From positions 1 through 13,370 of the forward strand of contig CAKTKV010000022.1 of assembly GCA_934572355.1 (NCBI GenBank): DNA of 13,370 bases, written 5' to 3'. This DNA comes from an uncultured Oscillospiraceae bacterium. Lineage in GTDB: Bacteria; Bacillota; Clostridia; Oscillospirales; Oscillospiraceae. Made by a program: the position numbers and the translations under genes. The notes beneath the pieces are model-generated. The model had not been told where the DNA came from, searched no databases, and was given only the letters and a program-made list of their open reading frames with translations. Positions 6,860-13,370 of this stretch are shown piece by piece; positions within the stretch are counted from its first letter, which is position 1, and every line of letters starts with the position of its first letter.

Positions 6860-7122
6860 TTCTTGTGCCACCTTCCCGTATCAAGATAACGGCCGACGAG
6901 CATGGTGTTGAGTATGCCGAGCATCGCCGTGATGATGGCTATGTCAAGGTATATGCCTCTTCCGCTGTATATGGAGAAGAGCACCATTGCGCATGCGACA
7001 AGAATATCCATGCTGTCCGCCGCGACCATTCTGTCCGCTCCCGTCGGGCCCTTCACAAGTCTGATCAGGTTCCCCGCGGCAAGCAGCGCATAAATGACGG
7101 CAAAAATCAAAATGTCAATCAT
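6856..7122 (-). CDS. mbhB: MrpF-like membrane subunit (MbhB/MnhF)
   Basis: This 88-residue, three-helix membrane protein is of the MnhF/MrpF family. The signature GPTGADRMVAADS lies at about residues 24-36 between the first and second helices, and the third helix contains DIAIITAMLGILNT. Translation could begin at an ATG seven codons earlier (7143), but the ATG at 7122 overlaps the mbhA stop (ATGA) and has AGGAGG 8 nt upstream, so it is preferred. The adjacent MrpE, MrpF and MrpG-like genes together are diagnostic of an Mrp-type ion module. Confidence 0.92.
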   Translation of the reverse strand: MIDILIFAVIYALLAAGNLIRLVKGPTGADRMVAADSMDILVACAMVLFSIYSGRGIYLDIAIITAMLGILNTMLVGRYLDTGRWHKK

Positions 7123-7700
7123 TCCCAGATCCTCCTGATCCATTTTTCCATCGTGCCTTTGATATCCTCTCCGGCGTCCTCGCGGCTCCTGTGGAGCGGC
7201 AGCGGCTTTTCCTTGCCGTCCTCGTCCGTGTAGTAGAAGTTCTTATCCTCGTATTGGGACACGTCGAGGCAGTGGACATAGTAAGCCGTCTCGCCGTTTT
7301 CCTCGATGATGTCGAGGGTTATCGTGCCCGGCGTGAGGGTGATGCTGTTTGCGAGCATCGCCTGAGCGTAGTCGCCCTTGAGCTTCGTCGGTATCTTCAC
7401 GATGCCGGGATATACGTCCTTGCAGCCCTTGTAGCAGCACTTTGCAACATTGAGGTTTGACTTAATGAGCAGGCCGAGGAAGACCACAAAGTATGCCAGC
7501 AGGGCAAAGAACTTGTCCGGTCTGAAGAGCCACCCGGCGTTTTCATGTATAAAGTATTTTGCTGAGAACAGCGCTACGAAAAAGCAGACGACGGCTCCCG
7601 CCGCAAGCTCCTCCGGAGACAGTGACCATGTGAGAAGAATCCAGAACACGTAGCAGACGATGAAGGTGGACAGCACCGATGTAAACCGTGTTTTCTGCAA
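7119..7700 (-). CDS. mbhA: MrpE-like membrane subunit (MbhA/MnhE), TTG start
   Basis: This 193-residue protein belongs to the MnhE/MrpE family. Hydrophobic segments lie at about 8-25, 31-48 and 64-80, followed by the family signature MLANSITLTPGTITLDI (115-131) and the YVHCLDV segment (141-147). A charged stretch (about 148-182) follows, longer than in many MnhE proteins of about 160 residues. The first codon is TTG (7700-7698), with AGGAG 10 nt upstream; no in-frame ATG lies nearby, and an ATG in the gap at 7708 is in another frame. A small cysteine group (Cys88, 89, 93) is visible after the third helix, of unknown meaning. It is the first Mrp-like gene after hypA, 44 nt downstream. Confidence 0.9.
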   Translation of the reverse strand: MQKTRFTSVLSTFIVCYVFWILLTWSLSPEELAAGAVVCFFVALFSAKYFIHENAGWLFRPDKFFALLAYFVVFLGLLIKSNLNVAKCCYKGCKDVYPGIVKIPTKLKGDYAQAMLANSITLTPGTITLDIIEENGETAYYVHCLDVSQYEDKNFYYTDEDGKEKPLPLHRSREDAGEDIKGTMEKWIRRIWE

Positions 7701-7718
7701 GAGATCATCTCTCCTTCC
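7698..7718 (-). promoter_or_regulatory. mbhA ribosome binding site overlapped by a short dyad
   Basis: On the minus strand GGAAGGAG (7718-7711) precedes the TTG start by 10 nt. AGAGA (7712-7708) and TCTCT (7704-7700) form a 5-bp inverted repeat around TGA, which covers the end of the ribosome binding site and the first base of the start codon. This could modulate mbhA translation. The stem is short and AT-containing, so the regulatory role is weakly supported; the start choice is better supported. Confidence 0.4.
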
Positions 7719-7744
7719 TTTGAAGTTTATTATCTATCCGTTGT

Positions 7745-8086
7745 CTATTCGACTTTGATGTTTTCAACATAGAACTCGCGTCCCGCGGTCATTCTGAGGT
7801 TTTCTCCACCGCACTCCGGGCAGGCAAAGCTCCCCTTTTCAAGGCCGCCGTGAAAATCGCATCCGCGGCACTTGAACTGCGCCGGCACCTTTTCGAAGCG
7901 CAGCTTTGCCCCGGCAGCCGCCGTGCCCTTTGAGGCGATCTGGAAAAATTCCTCCATGCATTCCGGTATCACCCCGGAATACTCGCCGAGCTTAAGGCTT
8001 ATCTCGCTGACTTTCTCGAAGCCGTGTTTTTTCTTTTCGGACTCGACTATGCTGATTATCCCCTCTGTCAGTGCAAGCTCGTGCAT
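7745..8086 (-). CDS. hypA: Hydrogenase nickel incorporation protein HypA
   Basis: This 113-residue protein is the nickel-delivery metallochaperone that works with HypB to insert Ni into the large subunit after HypC-F have built the iron group. The nickel-binding N-terminus MHE (His2) is intact. The zinc site is formed by CRGC (Cys73, Cys76) and CPEC (Cys89, Cys92). The length is typical for the family. The ATG follows the mbhL stop by one base, and no strong ribosome binding site is apparent, so translation is probably coupled to mbhL. It lies inside the structural operon directly after its substrate, away from hypFCDE. No hypB is present in this window. Confidence 0.96.
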   Translation of the reverse strand: MHELALTEGIISIVESEKKKHGFEKVSEISLKLGEYSGVIPECMEEFFQIASKGTAAAGAKLRFEKVPAQFKCRGCDFHGGLEKGSFACPECGGENLRMTAGREFYVENIKVE

Positions 8087-8087
8087 C

Positions 8088-9170
8088 TTATCTGTCGAGG
8101 CAGCTGAAGCAGGGGTCTATGCTTGCGATGATGAGTCCCGCGTCCGCAACGGTGTTGCCGCGGAGCATGAACGGGATGGTCGGCGTGTTCTTATAGCTCG
8201 GCACATGGATGCTGACGCGGTGGTTATTGAACGAACCGTCGCCCACGACCATGTGGCTGAGCTGGCCGCGCGGCGCCTCATGGCGGCAGACCGCCTGACC
8301 CGGCTGTATCTTGATGAGCTTGTTGCCGAGGTTGATGGGCGTTGCGGGCAGATTCTCAAGCGCCTGACGGATTATCTTGATGCTCTCATAGCATTCGAGC
8401 GCGCGCACGACCACGCGGGCGAACACGTCGCCGCTCTCGACGACAGGCACGTCAAAATCAAAATCTTCATATGAGGAATAGGGCGCGTCCTTGCGGACAT
8501 CGACCTTCACCCCGGAAGCTCTCGCGTGGGGGCCGACAGCGCCCATGCGCAGCGCGTCCTCTTTCGGAAGTACACCAACGCCCTTGGTGCGCATGGCGAT
8601 GGTCTTATCGGTCAGGGCGATTTCGGTGATGCGGTCGAGCGGAGCCTTGAGCTTATCGCAGGCTTCAAGCAGCTCGCGGCGAAGCTCATCGTCTATATCG
8701 CGCCTTGCGCCGCCGACAGTCACCATGGCGTAGTTCACGCGGTTGCCGGTCATTTTCTCCAGCAGATCCATAACAAGCTCGCGCTCATCCCAGATGTGCA
8801 TGAACATGCTGTCATGCCCGATAATATGACATGCGATGCCGAGCCACAGGAAGTGCGAGTGCAGCCTCTCCAGCTCCGCGGTTATGACGCGGATATACTG
8901 GCCGCGCTTCGGCACCTCAATGCCGTTGATGTTCTCCACGCACATGGCGTAGGTAAAGGCATGGGAGTGGGAGCAGATACCGCAGACGCGCTCGACCAGA
9001 ACGAGAGTCTGGATAGCGTTGCGCTCAGTGGCGAGCTTCTCTATGCCGCGATGGTTATAGCCGACAAAGACCTCCGCGTCCTTGATGACCTCGCCCTCGG
9101 TATAGAGCTTTGCGTGTATCGGCTCCTCAAGCGCGGGATGGTACGGGCCGATGGGGACAATGTAGCTCAT
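8088..9170 (-). CDS. mbhL: [NiFe] hydrogenase large (catalytic) subunit (MbhL/NuoD/EchE-like)
   Basis: This 360-residue subunit holds the NiFe active site where protons are reduced to H2. The N-terminal nickel motif is RVCGICSHSH (Cys63, Cys66, His70), and the C-terminal one is DPCFSCLDR (Cys354, Cys357). With all four cysteines present it is a real hydrogenase and not a nickel-free NuoD, Mbx or Mbs homologue. The short length and the N-terminal GPYHPALEEP are typical of group 4 energy-converting hydrogenases. The protein ends immediately after Arg360 of the second motif, leaving no C-terminal peptide for a maturation protease; CooH is a known relative with this property. The ATG at 9170 overlaps the mbhK stop (ATGA). 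No selenocysteine codon is involved; the stop is TAA. Confidence 0.97.
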   Translation of the reverse strand: MSYIVPIGPYHPALEEPIHAKLYTEGEVIKDAEVFVGYNHRGIEKLATERNAIQTLVLVERVCGICSHSHAFTYAMCVENINGIEVPKRGQYIRVITAELERLHSHFLWLGIACHIIGHDSMFMHIWDERELVMDLLEKMTGNRVNYAMVTVGGARRDIDDELRRELLEACDKLKAPLDRITEIALTDKTIAMRTKGVGVLPKEDALRMGAVGPHARASGVKVDVRKDAPYSSYEDFDFDVPVVESGDVFARVVVRALECYESIKIIRQALENLPATPINLGNKLIKIQPGQAVCRHEAPRGQLSHMVVGDGSFNNHRVSIHVPSYKNTPTIPFMLRGNTVADAGLIIASIDPCFSCLDR

Positions 9171-9565
9171 TTCGTTCCCTCCTCAATGTTTTTCTGCCGA
9201 AGCTCCGAAAGCGGCATGACCATTATCTGGCCCTTGCCCTGCGTTTCGAGCATGTCCTCCGGCAGGAAGAGCCGCTGCGATACGTCAAGTCCCTCGAACT
9301 CTATCGCGAACAGCTCGTTGAGCTCGCGCTCAGGCCAGGTCGCCGCCGTGTCGTAGATCTCGCCGATCGACGGGAGCACCGTCTCGCCTATCACGTGATA
9401 GGACTCGATCGCCGGGTCTACGGCGTAGTCCCATGAGACGTCCATCTGCCCATCGTTGTCGATGAAGCCGTGGATCATCACAAGGGCGTTGCCGGCCTTG
9501 CGCATTTTTTCCGCTATGGGTACGACCTGATTCTTTGTGATCACGGTCTTTTTGTACTCCTGCAT
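9167..9565 (-). CDS. mbhK: Hydrogenase 30-kDa-like subunit (MbhK/NuoC-like)
   Basis: This 132-residue protein is the NuoC-type (complex I 30 kDa) subunit that packs against the large subunit. The diagnostic segment TWPERELNELFAIEFEGL (77-92) followed by RLFLPEDM (98-105) is clearly visible. It is soluble, with no membrane segment. A GTG at 9574 opens the frame three codons earlier, but it lies inside the AGAGGTG ribosome binding site that precedes the ATG at 9565 by about 6 nt, so the ATG is taken as the start. It is the first structural gene after the hyp block and overlaps mbhL by 4 nt. NuoC-like and NuoD-like proteins are separate here, unlike the fused NuoCD or HycE forms. Confidence 0.93.
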   Translation of the reverse strand: MQEYKKTVITKNQVVPIAEKMRKAGNALVMIHGFIDNDGQMDVSWDYAVDPAIESYHVIGETVLPSIGEIYDTAATWPERELNELFAIEFEGLDVSQRLFLPEDMLETQGKGQIMVMPLSELRQKNIEEGTK

Positions 9566-9610
9566 CCGTTTCACCTCTCTGATTTTCCTTTTATTTTAAT
9601 TTTTTAATTT
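9566..9610 (-). other. A-rich spacer between hypE and mbhK
   Basis: These 45 nt separate the maturation and structural blocks and are strikingly A-rich on the coding strand (runs such as AAATTAAAAAATTAAAATAAAAGG), in contrast to the GC-rich genes on either side. It ends in the AGAGGTG ribosome binding site of mbhK. No hairpin or clear -10/-35 pair is visible inside it. It may act as an unstructured translation enhancer or an RNA processing site; this is inference. Confidence 0.4.
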
Positions 9611-10609
9611 TCAGCAAATTCTCGGAAGCTGTGCTCCCGTAAGCTTCTGGAGGATGCGCTTTCCCCCGAAGGCCGTGTCCATGACGAGCTTTCCGGGATA
9701 ATTAGCACTGACCCTGCCGATGATTGCAGCGTCGCGCCCCTCTTCCATTTCGCGCATCGCACCAAGCACCCGCTCCGCGTCGTCCGCTGCAACGACGGCA
9801 AGGAGCTTGCCCTCATTCGCGCAGTAGAGCGGATCAAGGCCGAGCATATCGCAGGCCGAGCGAACCTGATCCCGAACCGGAATTTTATTCTCATACAGCT
9901 CTATTCCGAGCGCCGTCCCCTCAATGAACTCATTGAGCGTCGTGGCAACTCCGCCGCGCGTCGGGTCGCGCAGGACGCGCACCTCAGCTCCCGTGCCGAG
10001 TATCGCTTCACACAGGCTGTTCAGCGGTGCGCAGTCAGAAGCTATCTCGCCCTGCATCATCCCGCTGCGCGCGAGCATGATGGCCGTTCCGTGGTCGCCG
10101 ACCATGCCGGAGACTATGACAGCGTCCCCGTCTCTCAGGTTTTTCGGGCTTAGACCGGGGTATTTCACAAAGCCGATACCGGCGGTGTTGATATATATCT
10201 TATCTCCCCTGCCGCGCTCGACGACCTTTGTATCCCCCGTCACGACCTGCACACCGGCTCTCTCAGCCGTGCATCTGATGGACTCGACTATCTTTTCCAA
10301 GTCCTCCACCGGCAGCCCCTCTTCTATAATAAAAGAACAGCTCAAATACTTCGGCACAGCGCCGCACATTGCAAGGTCGTTCACCGTGCCGCAGACGGAG
10401 AGCTTGCCGATATCTCCGCCGGGGAAAAATATAGGATCGACGACGAAGCTGTCAGTCGAGAAGGCAAGTTTCTCTGCGCCCTCTACTATCGCGCCGTCGC
10501 CCAAGGCGTCCAGCGCCGGGTTTGACAGTGCCGGGACTATAAGCTTTTCTATCAGGCGGGCGGTCTTTTTGCCGCCGCTGCCGTAATCGAGTGTAATTAT
10601 TTCGTCCAT
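9611..10609 (-). CDS. hypE: Hydrogenase maturation protein HypE
   Basis: This 332-residue protein dehydrates the carbamoyl group that HypF places on its C-terminal cysteine, producing the thiocyanate that supplies CN ligands to the active-site iron. The essential C-terminus PRIC is present, ending in Cys332. The N-terminal half shows the AIRS/PurM-type ATP-binding features: YGSGGKK (9-15), LGDGA (36-40), STDSFVV (51-57) and GTVNDLAM (74-81), with VTGDTKVV further on. The frame is open far upstream, but the ATG at 10609 begins the conserved MDEIITLDYGSGG start and lies 7 nt after hypD, with a GGGGGTG site in the hypD end. Length and motifs are normal, so it should be functional. Confidence 0.97.
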   Translation of the reverse strand: MDEIITLDYGSGGKKTARLIEKLIVPALSNPALDALGDGAIVEGAEKLAFSTDSFVVDPIFFPGGDIGKLSVCGTVNDLAMCGAVPKYLSCSFIIEEGLPVEDLEKIVESIRCTAERAGVQVVTGDTKVVERGRGDKIYINTAGIGFVKYPGLSPKNLRDGDAVIVSGMVGDHGTAIMLARSGMMQGEIASDCAPLNSLCEAILGTGAEVRVLRDPTRGGVATTLNEFIEGTALGIELYENKIPVRDQVRSACDMLGLDPLYCANEGKLLAVVAADDAERVLGAMREMEEGRDAAIIGRVSANYPGKLVMDTAFGGKRILQKLTGAQLPRIC

Positions 10610-10616
10610 ATAAGTT

Positions 10617-11693
10617 TCACACCCCCGCGTATTTATACGCCGCGGCGCAGGCTCCCTCCGAGGATACCATGCACGGCCCCACCGGGTCCTCCGGTGTGCA
10701 GCGTCCGCCGAACATCGGGCACTGCTCAGGGGCAATGCGCCCGCAGATAACGTCCCCGCAGCGGCAGGCAGTCGGCTTCGGCTTTTCCGCACAGCTTATG
10801 CCGAAGAGCTTCTCCGCGTCGAGCCTTTCAAGCACGGCAGCCGGTTCAAGTCCGCTGTCCGGGATAAGCCCAAGGCCGCGCCAGTTATCGGCACGGCGGC
10901 GCAGGCAGGTGTTCATCATGTTCTGCGCAAGGGGGTTGCCGTTTTCGGTGACCGCCCTGCGGTACTCGTTCTCTATCTTCGGGCTCTGCTCGGCAATCTG
11001 CTTTGCGAGCCTGTACACCGCGCGGAGAATGTCCTCCGGTTCAAAGCCCGCGATGACCGCCGGCATCGAATATTCCTCCGGGAGAAAGCGGAAACCCTTA
11101 ACACCGATTATGGTGGCCACGTGACCCGGGCAGATAAAGCCGTCGATATTGAAATCCGGCATGGCCATGAGCGCGCGCAGCGCGGGCTCCACAGTTTTGA
11201 GCATCGACCAGAGGGAGAAATTCTCCACCCTCTGCTCCGCCGCTGTCAGCGCTGCGGCGGCAGTCCCCGGCGCGGTAGTCTCAAAGCCGACGCCGAGAAA
11301 CACCACCTGCTTATCCGGGTTCTCCTTGGCAAGCTGCACCGCGTCCACCGGGGAGTAGACCATCTGCACCCTCGCGCCCATGGCGCGGCGGCGCTGCAGG
11401 CTGTCGCCCGGTGTGCTGCCGGGAACGCGCAGCATATCGCCGTAGGTGGTGATGATAATGTCCTTCTCCATGGCAAGCTCCAGCACCGCGTCGATGACCT
11501 CCGGGGGCGTTACGCAGACCGGGCAGCCGGGGCCTGACAGGAGCTTTATATTTTTCGGGAGCATCGAGCGCAGGCCGGACTTTGCGATGGACATCGTATG
11601 CGTCCCGCATACCTCCATGAGCCGTATCTCGCCCAAGTCCAGACGCTCTATCGCGGAGATGATCTCACCTGTGTGCATATCAGCCGAGGGCAT
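10617..11693 (-). CDS. hypD: Hydrogenase maturation protein HypD
   Basis: This 358-residue iron-sulfur protein is the scaffold on which the Fe(CN)2CO group is assembled together with HypC, using cyanide from HypE. Key residues are visible: Cys29 in EVCGTHTMS, Cys57 and Cys60 in GPGCPVCVTP, the TTYGDMLRVPG segment, the ICPGHVATIIG segment, and the cysteine-rich C-terminal region (CRCGDVICG, CPMFGGRC, GPCMVSSEGAC) that holds the [4Fe-4S] cluster. Three starts are possible: 11741, 11693 and 11678. AGAGGTG lies 5 nt before the ATG at 11693, so this is preferred; it overlaps hypC by 14 nt. Neighbours hypC and hypE are its known partners. Confidence 0.96.
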   Translation of the reverse strand: MPSADMHTGEIISAIERLDLGEIRLMEVCGTHTMSIAKSGLRSMLPKNIKLLSGPGCPVCVTPPEVIDAVLELAMEKDIIITTYGDMLRVPGSTPGDSLQRRRAMGARVQMVYSPVDAVQLAKENPDKQVVFLGVGFETTAPGTAAAALTAAEQRVENFSLWSMLKTVEPALRALMAMPDFNIDGFICPGHVATIIGVKGFRFLPEEYSMPAVIAGFEPEDILRAVYRLAKQIAEQSPKIENEYRRAVTENGNPLAQNMMNTCLRRRADNWRGLGLIPDSGLEPAAVLERLDAEKLFGISCAEKPKPTACRCGDVICGRIAPEQCPMFGGRCTPEDPVGPCMVSSEGACAAAYKYAGV

Positions 11694-11901
11694 CCTGCAC
11701 CTCTTTCCAAGCGTCAATATCCTCCTGCGCCTGCTGTTCATCGAGCCGGTCTATCGCAAACCCGGCATGTACCATAACGTAGTCCCCCACCTTCGGCTCC
11801 GGGATGAAGTCGACGCGAATTTCGCGCGTCATGCCGAGAGCTTCGCCTATGGCGGAATTTCCGTGTATTTCAACAAGCTTCAGCGGTACTGCCAAACACA
11901 T
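11680..11901 (-). CDS. hypC: Hydrogenase maturation chaperone HypC
   Basis: This 73-residue small chaperone carries the iron group from HypD to the large subunit. The N-terminus MCLAVPLKLV contains the essential Cys2, and the later segment VGDYVMVHAGFAI is the conserved HypC/HupF core. Residues 57-73 form a charged, probably helical tail. The ATG at 11901 has GGAG 8 nt upstream and lies 12 nt after the hypF stop. The 3' end overlaps hypD, consistent with coupled production of the two partners. Only one HypC-type gene appears here, matching the single large subunit. Confidence 0.97.
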   Translation of the reverse strand: MCLAVPLKLVEIHGNSAIGEALGMTREIRVDFIPEPKVGDYVMVHAGFAIDRLDEQQAQEDIDAWKEVQDALG

Positions 11902-11913
11902 ATCTTTTTCTCC

Positions 11914-13370
11914 TTATTTTTCGAGCTTCGCGGCGGCTATCATCAGCTGGCCGAGTGAAAGCCCCTCGTCATTCGTCGAAACGCGCCTGTGCCTCAGCAC
12001 ACGGAAGCCCTCTTTTTCCAGTCTTCCCGGCAGGCGCGACATTATATACATATTCTGGAAGCTGCCGCCTGAGAGCGCAACAACGTCTATTCCGCTCGCT
12101 TCCCGTGCAGCGCAGCACTGGCGCACAGCCATTTCAATGAGCGTGTTCATAAACCGGGCGGCTATGCGCCCAGTGTCGACCCCCGCCTCTATATCGGCGC
12201 ATATCGCGCGGATCGTCCCACGCCAGTCATAGCGCAGCGGCTCCCCTTCAAGGGCAAATGGGTAGACTTCTTTGTCCTCCGCTGCAGCGGCTTCGAGCAG
12301 GACGGCTCCCTGCCCCTCATAGCTGCACAGCATCTTTATCCCAAGGATCGCAGCGACGCCGTCAAACAGCCGTCCCATGCCTGAGGACACGGGGCAATTG
12401 AGCCCGTAATCAAGCACGGTCTTATAAATTCCCGCTTTTTCGATGCTCCCGGTATCGCAGCCGGAAGCGTCGAGCAGCGCGAAGGCGACGCGTTCAGTCT
12501 CCCTGACCGCCCTGTCCCCGCCGATGAGTGGAATGGGTCTGATGCTGCCAAAGCGCTCAAATCCGGAATAGTCCCCGATGAGGCACTCCGCGCCCCATAT
12601 CGTGCCGTCCGTACCGAGTCCGGTGCCGTCCCACACAAGGCCGATCACTGACCCATTTTGACCATTATCGGCCATGCAGGCGGCCATATGCGCATGGTGG
12701 TGCTGCACTTTGATAAGCGGCAGGCTTTCTTCCTCGGCTATCGCGGAAGCATATTCCGTGGACATATAGTCCGGGTGCAGATCGCAGACCACAGCCTGCG
12801 GTCTTATATCAAACAGGCGCTGAAAATGTTTTATCTGTCCGGTATAATTTTCCAGCGTCTCAAAATTCTTCAGATCACCGATATGCTGGCTCGGGAAAAC
12901 GTAGCTCCCCTTTGACAGGCAGAAGCTTGCTTTCTGCTCCGCGCCGCAGGCAAGCAGCGGCGGAAGTTCCTCCCCCATGGTTATCGGGAACGGCACATAG
13001 CCCCTTGACCGGCGGGCAAAATATTCCGCGCCGCCGAGCACCCAGCACAGCGAATCATCGCAGCGGGTCTGGATATCCCTGTTGTGCAGCAGGAAGCCGT
13101 CGGCAATGCCGTGCAGCTTCTCGACTGCTTCATCGTTGCGGTACATCATGGGAGTGTCGGAAAGGTTCGCACTCGTCATGATGAGCATATCTATATCGTC
13201 GCCGAAGAGCAGATAGTGCAGCGGAGTATACGGCAGCATAACGCCGATAAAGCCGTTTTCGCTGATATGCTCCAGCCCCTGCCGCTTCTTCCTCAGCAGG
13301 ACGATGGGACGGCGGAAGCCGTCAAGTATCTTCTCCTCGTCCTCAGAGACGAGGCAAATTTCTCTCGCGC
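11914..13370 (-). CDS. hypF: Carbamoyltransferase HypF (partial, N-terminus outside window)
   Basis: The last 484 residues of HypF are visible; the frame stays open to the window edge. An internal ATG at 13239 is not the start, because conserved HypF sequence (including FRRPIVLLRKK) continues upstream of it. HypF makes carbamoyl-AMP from carbamoyl phosphate and ATP and loads the carbamoyl group on HypE. The visible part contains the end of the YrdC-like domain (LPYTPLHYLLF, MTSANLSDTP, ARRSRGYVPFPI) and the Kae1-like domain with its HHHAH metal-binding motif, VWDGTGLGTDG, GMGRLFDGVAAILG and ALSGGSFQN. The acylphosphatase and zinc-finger regions, about 270 residues of a usual 750, lie beyond 13370. 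It is the first visible gene of the hypFCDE run, and the operon promoter must be outside the window. Confidence 0.96.
   Translation of the reverse strand, partial: AREICLVSEDEEKILDGFRRPIVLLRKKRQGLEHISENGFIGVMLPYTPLHYLLFGDDIDMLIMTSANLSDTPMMYRNDEAVEKLHGIADGFLLHNRDIQTRCDDSLCWVLGGAEYFARRSRGYVPFPITMGEELPPLLACGAEQKASFCLSKGSYVFPSQHIGDLKNFETLENYTGQIKHFQRLFDIRPQAVVCDLHPDYMSTEYASAIAEEESLPLIKVQHHHAHMAACMADNGQNGSVIGLVWDGTGLGTDGTIWGAECLIGDYSGFERFGSIRPIPLIGGDRAVRETERVAFALLDASGCDTGSIEKAGIYKTVLDYGLNCPVSSGMGRLFDGVAAILGIKMLCSYEGQGAVLLEAAAAEDKEVYPFALEGEPLRYDWRGTIRAICADIEAGVDTGRIAARFMNTLIEMAVRQCCAAREASGIDVVALSGGSFQNMYIMSRLPGRLEKEGFRVLRHRRVSTNDEGLSLGQLMIAAAKLEK

Noticed and set aside
3187..7700. Stand-alone Mrp/Mnh sodium-proton antiporter operon
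   Set aside because: There is no full MrpA, the MrpA pieces are separate small genes as in Mbh, and the block is flanked on both sides within the same operon by hydrogenase subunits.
1073..9565. Respiratory complex I (Nuo) or a nickel-free Mbx/Mbs complex
   Set aside because: The NuoD-like subunit has all four nickel-binding cysteines, NuoE/F/G are absent, hyp genes are adjacent and MrpE/F/G/B-like genes are present. This fits an Mbh-type hydrogenase.
10610..10792. Extended N-terminus for HypE from an upstream start
   Set aside because: The extra 61 residues overlap the hypD end, lack conservation with HypE, and the canonical MDEIITLDYGSGG start with a suitable ribosome binding site lies at 10609.
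11914..13239. A short HypF starting at the internal ATG (13239)
   Set aside because: The frame remains open to the window edge and the upstream 43 residues match the HypF YrdC-like domain, so this is a window truncation and not a shortened gene.

Overview
The window is a bacterial chromosomal segment, roughly 55-60% G+C by eye, with every supported gene on the minus strand, so transcription runs from high to low coordinates. The split (two-subunit type) transketolase, the strong AGGAGG-type ribosome binding sites and the tight ATGA overlaps suggest an anaerobic, fermentative Clostridia-like Firmicute. That assignment is inference; no rRNA or taxonomic marker is present. I saw no mobile element, CRISPR array, tRNA or rRNA, and no gene-free stretch longer than about 300 bases.

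Region 1 (13370 down to 9611) is a [NiFe] hydrogenase maturation block, hypF (cut by the window edge)-hypC-hypD-hypE. These proteins build the Fe(CN)2CO group. Region 2 (9565 down to 1073) is a full set of structural genes for a membrane-bound, ion-translocating group 4 [NiFe] hydrogenase of the Mbh type. In transcription order these are mbhK (NuoC-like), mbhL (NiFe large subunit), hypA (nickel insertion), mbhA, B, C (MrpE, F, G-like), mbhD and mbhE (MrpA C-terminal pieces), mbhF (MrpB), mbhG (MrpC), mbhH (MrpD-like, with a C-terminal extension), mbhM (NuoH-like), mbhJ (NuoB-like) and mbhN (ferredoxin-like, four [4Fe-4S] motifs). Most junctions are ATGA or TAATG overlaps or gaps under 15 nt, so this looks like one operon. 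A strong hairpin follows mbhN.

Region 3 (1072 down to 1) is a separate unit: a recognisable promoter, a perfect 11-bp dyad at the expected transcription start, and the N-terminal subunit of a split transketolase. The ATG of the next gene, presumably the C-terminal subunit, is just visible at bases 3-1.

Functionally, the hydrogenase should take electrons from reduced ferredoxin through MbhN and MbhJ to the NiFe site in MbhL and evolve H2. The MrpB-G-like modules, MbhH and MbhM would couple this to Na+ or H+ movement. All four nickel-binding cysteines are present in MbhL, so this is a true hydrogenase rather than the related nickel-free Mbx/Mbs complex. The most notable features are the rearranged gene order relative to archaeal mbh, the four-cluster MbhN, the absence of a separate mbhI with an MbhI-like tail on MbhH, a large subunit ending exactly at its nickel motif with no peptide to remove, and the dyad in the transketolase promoter.
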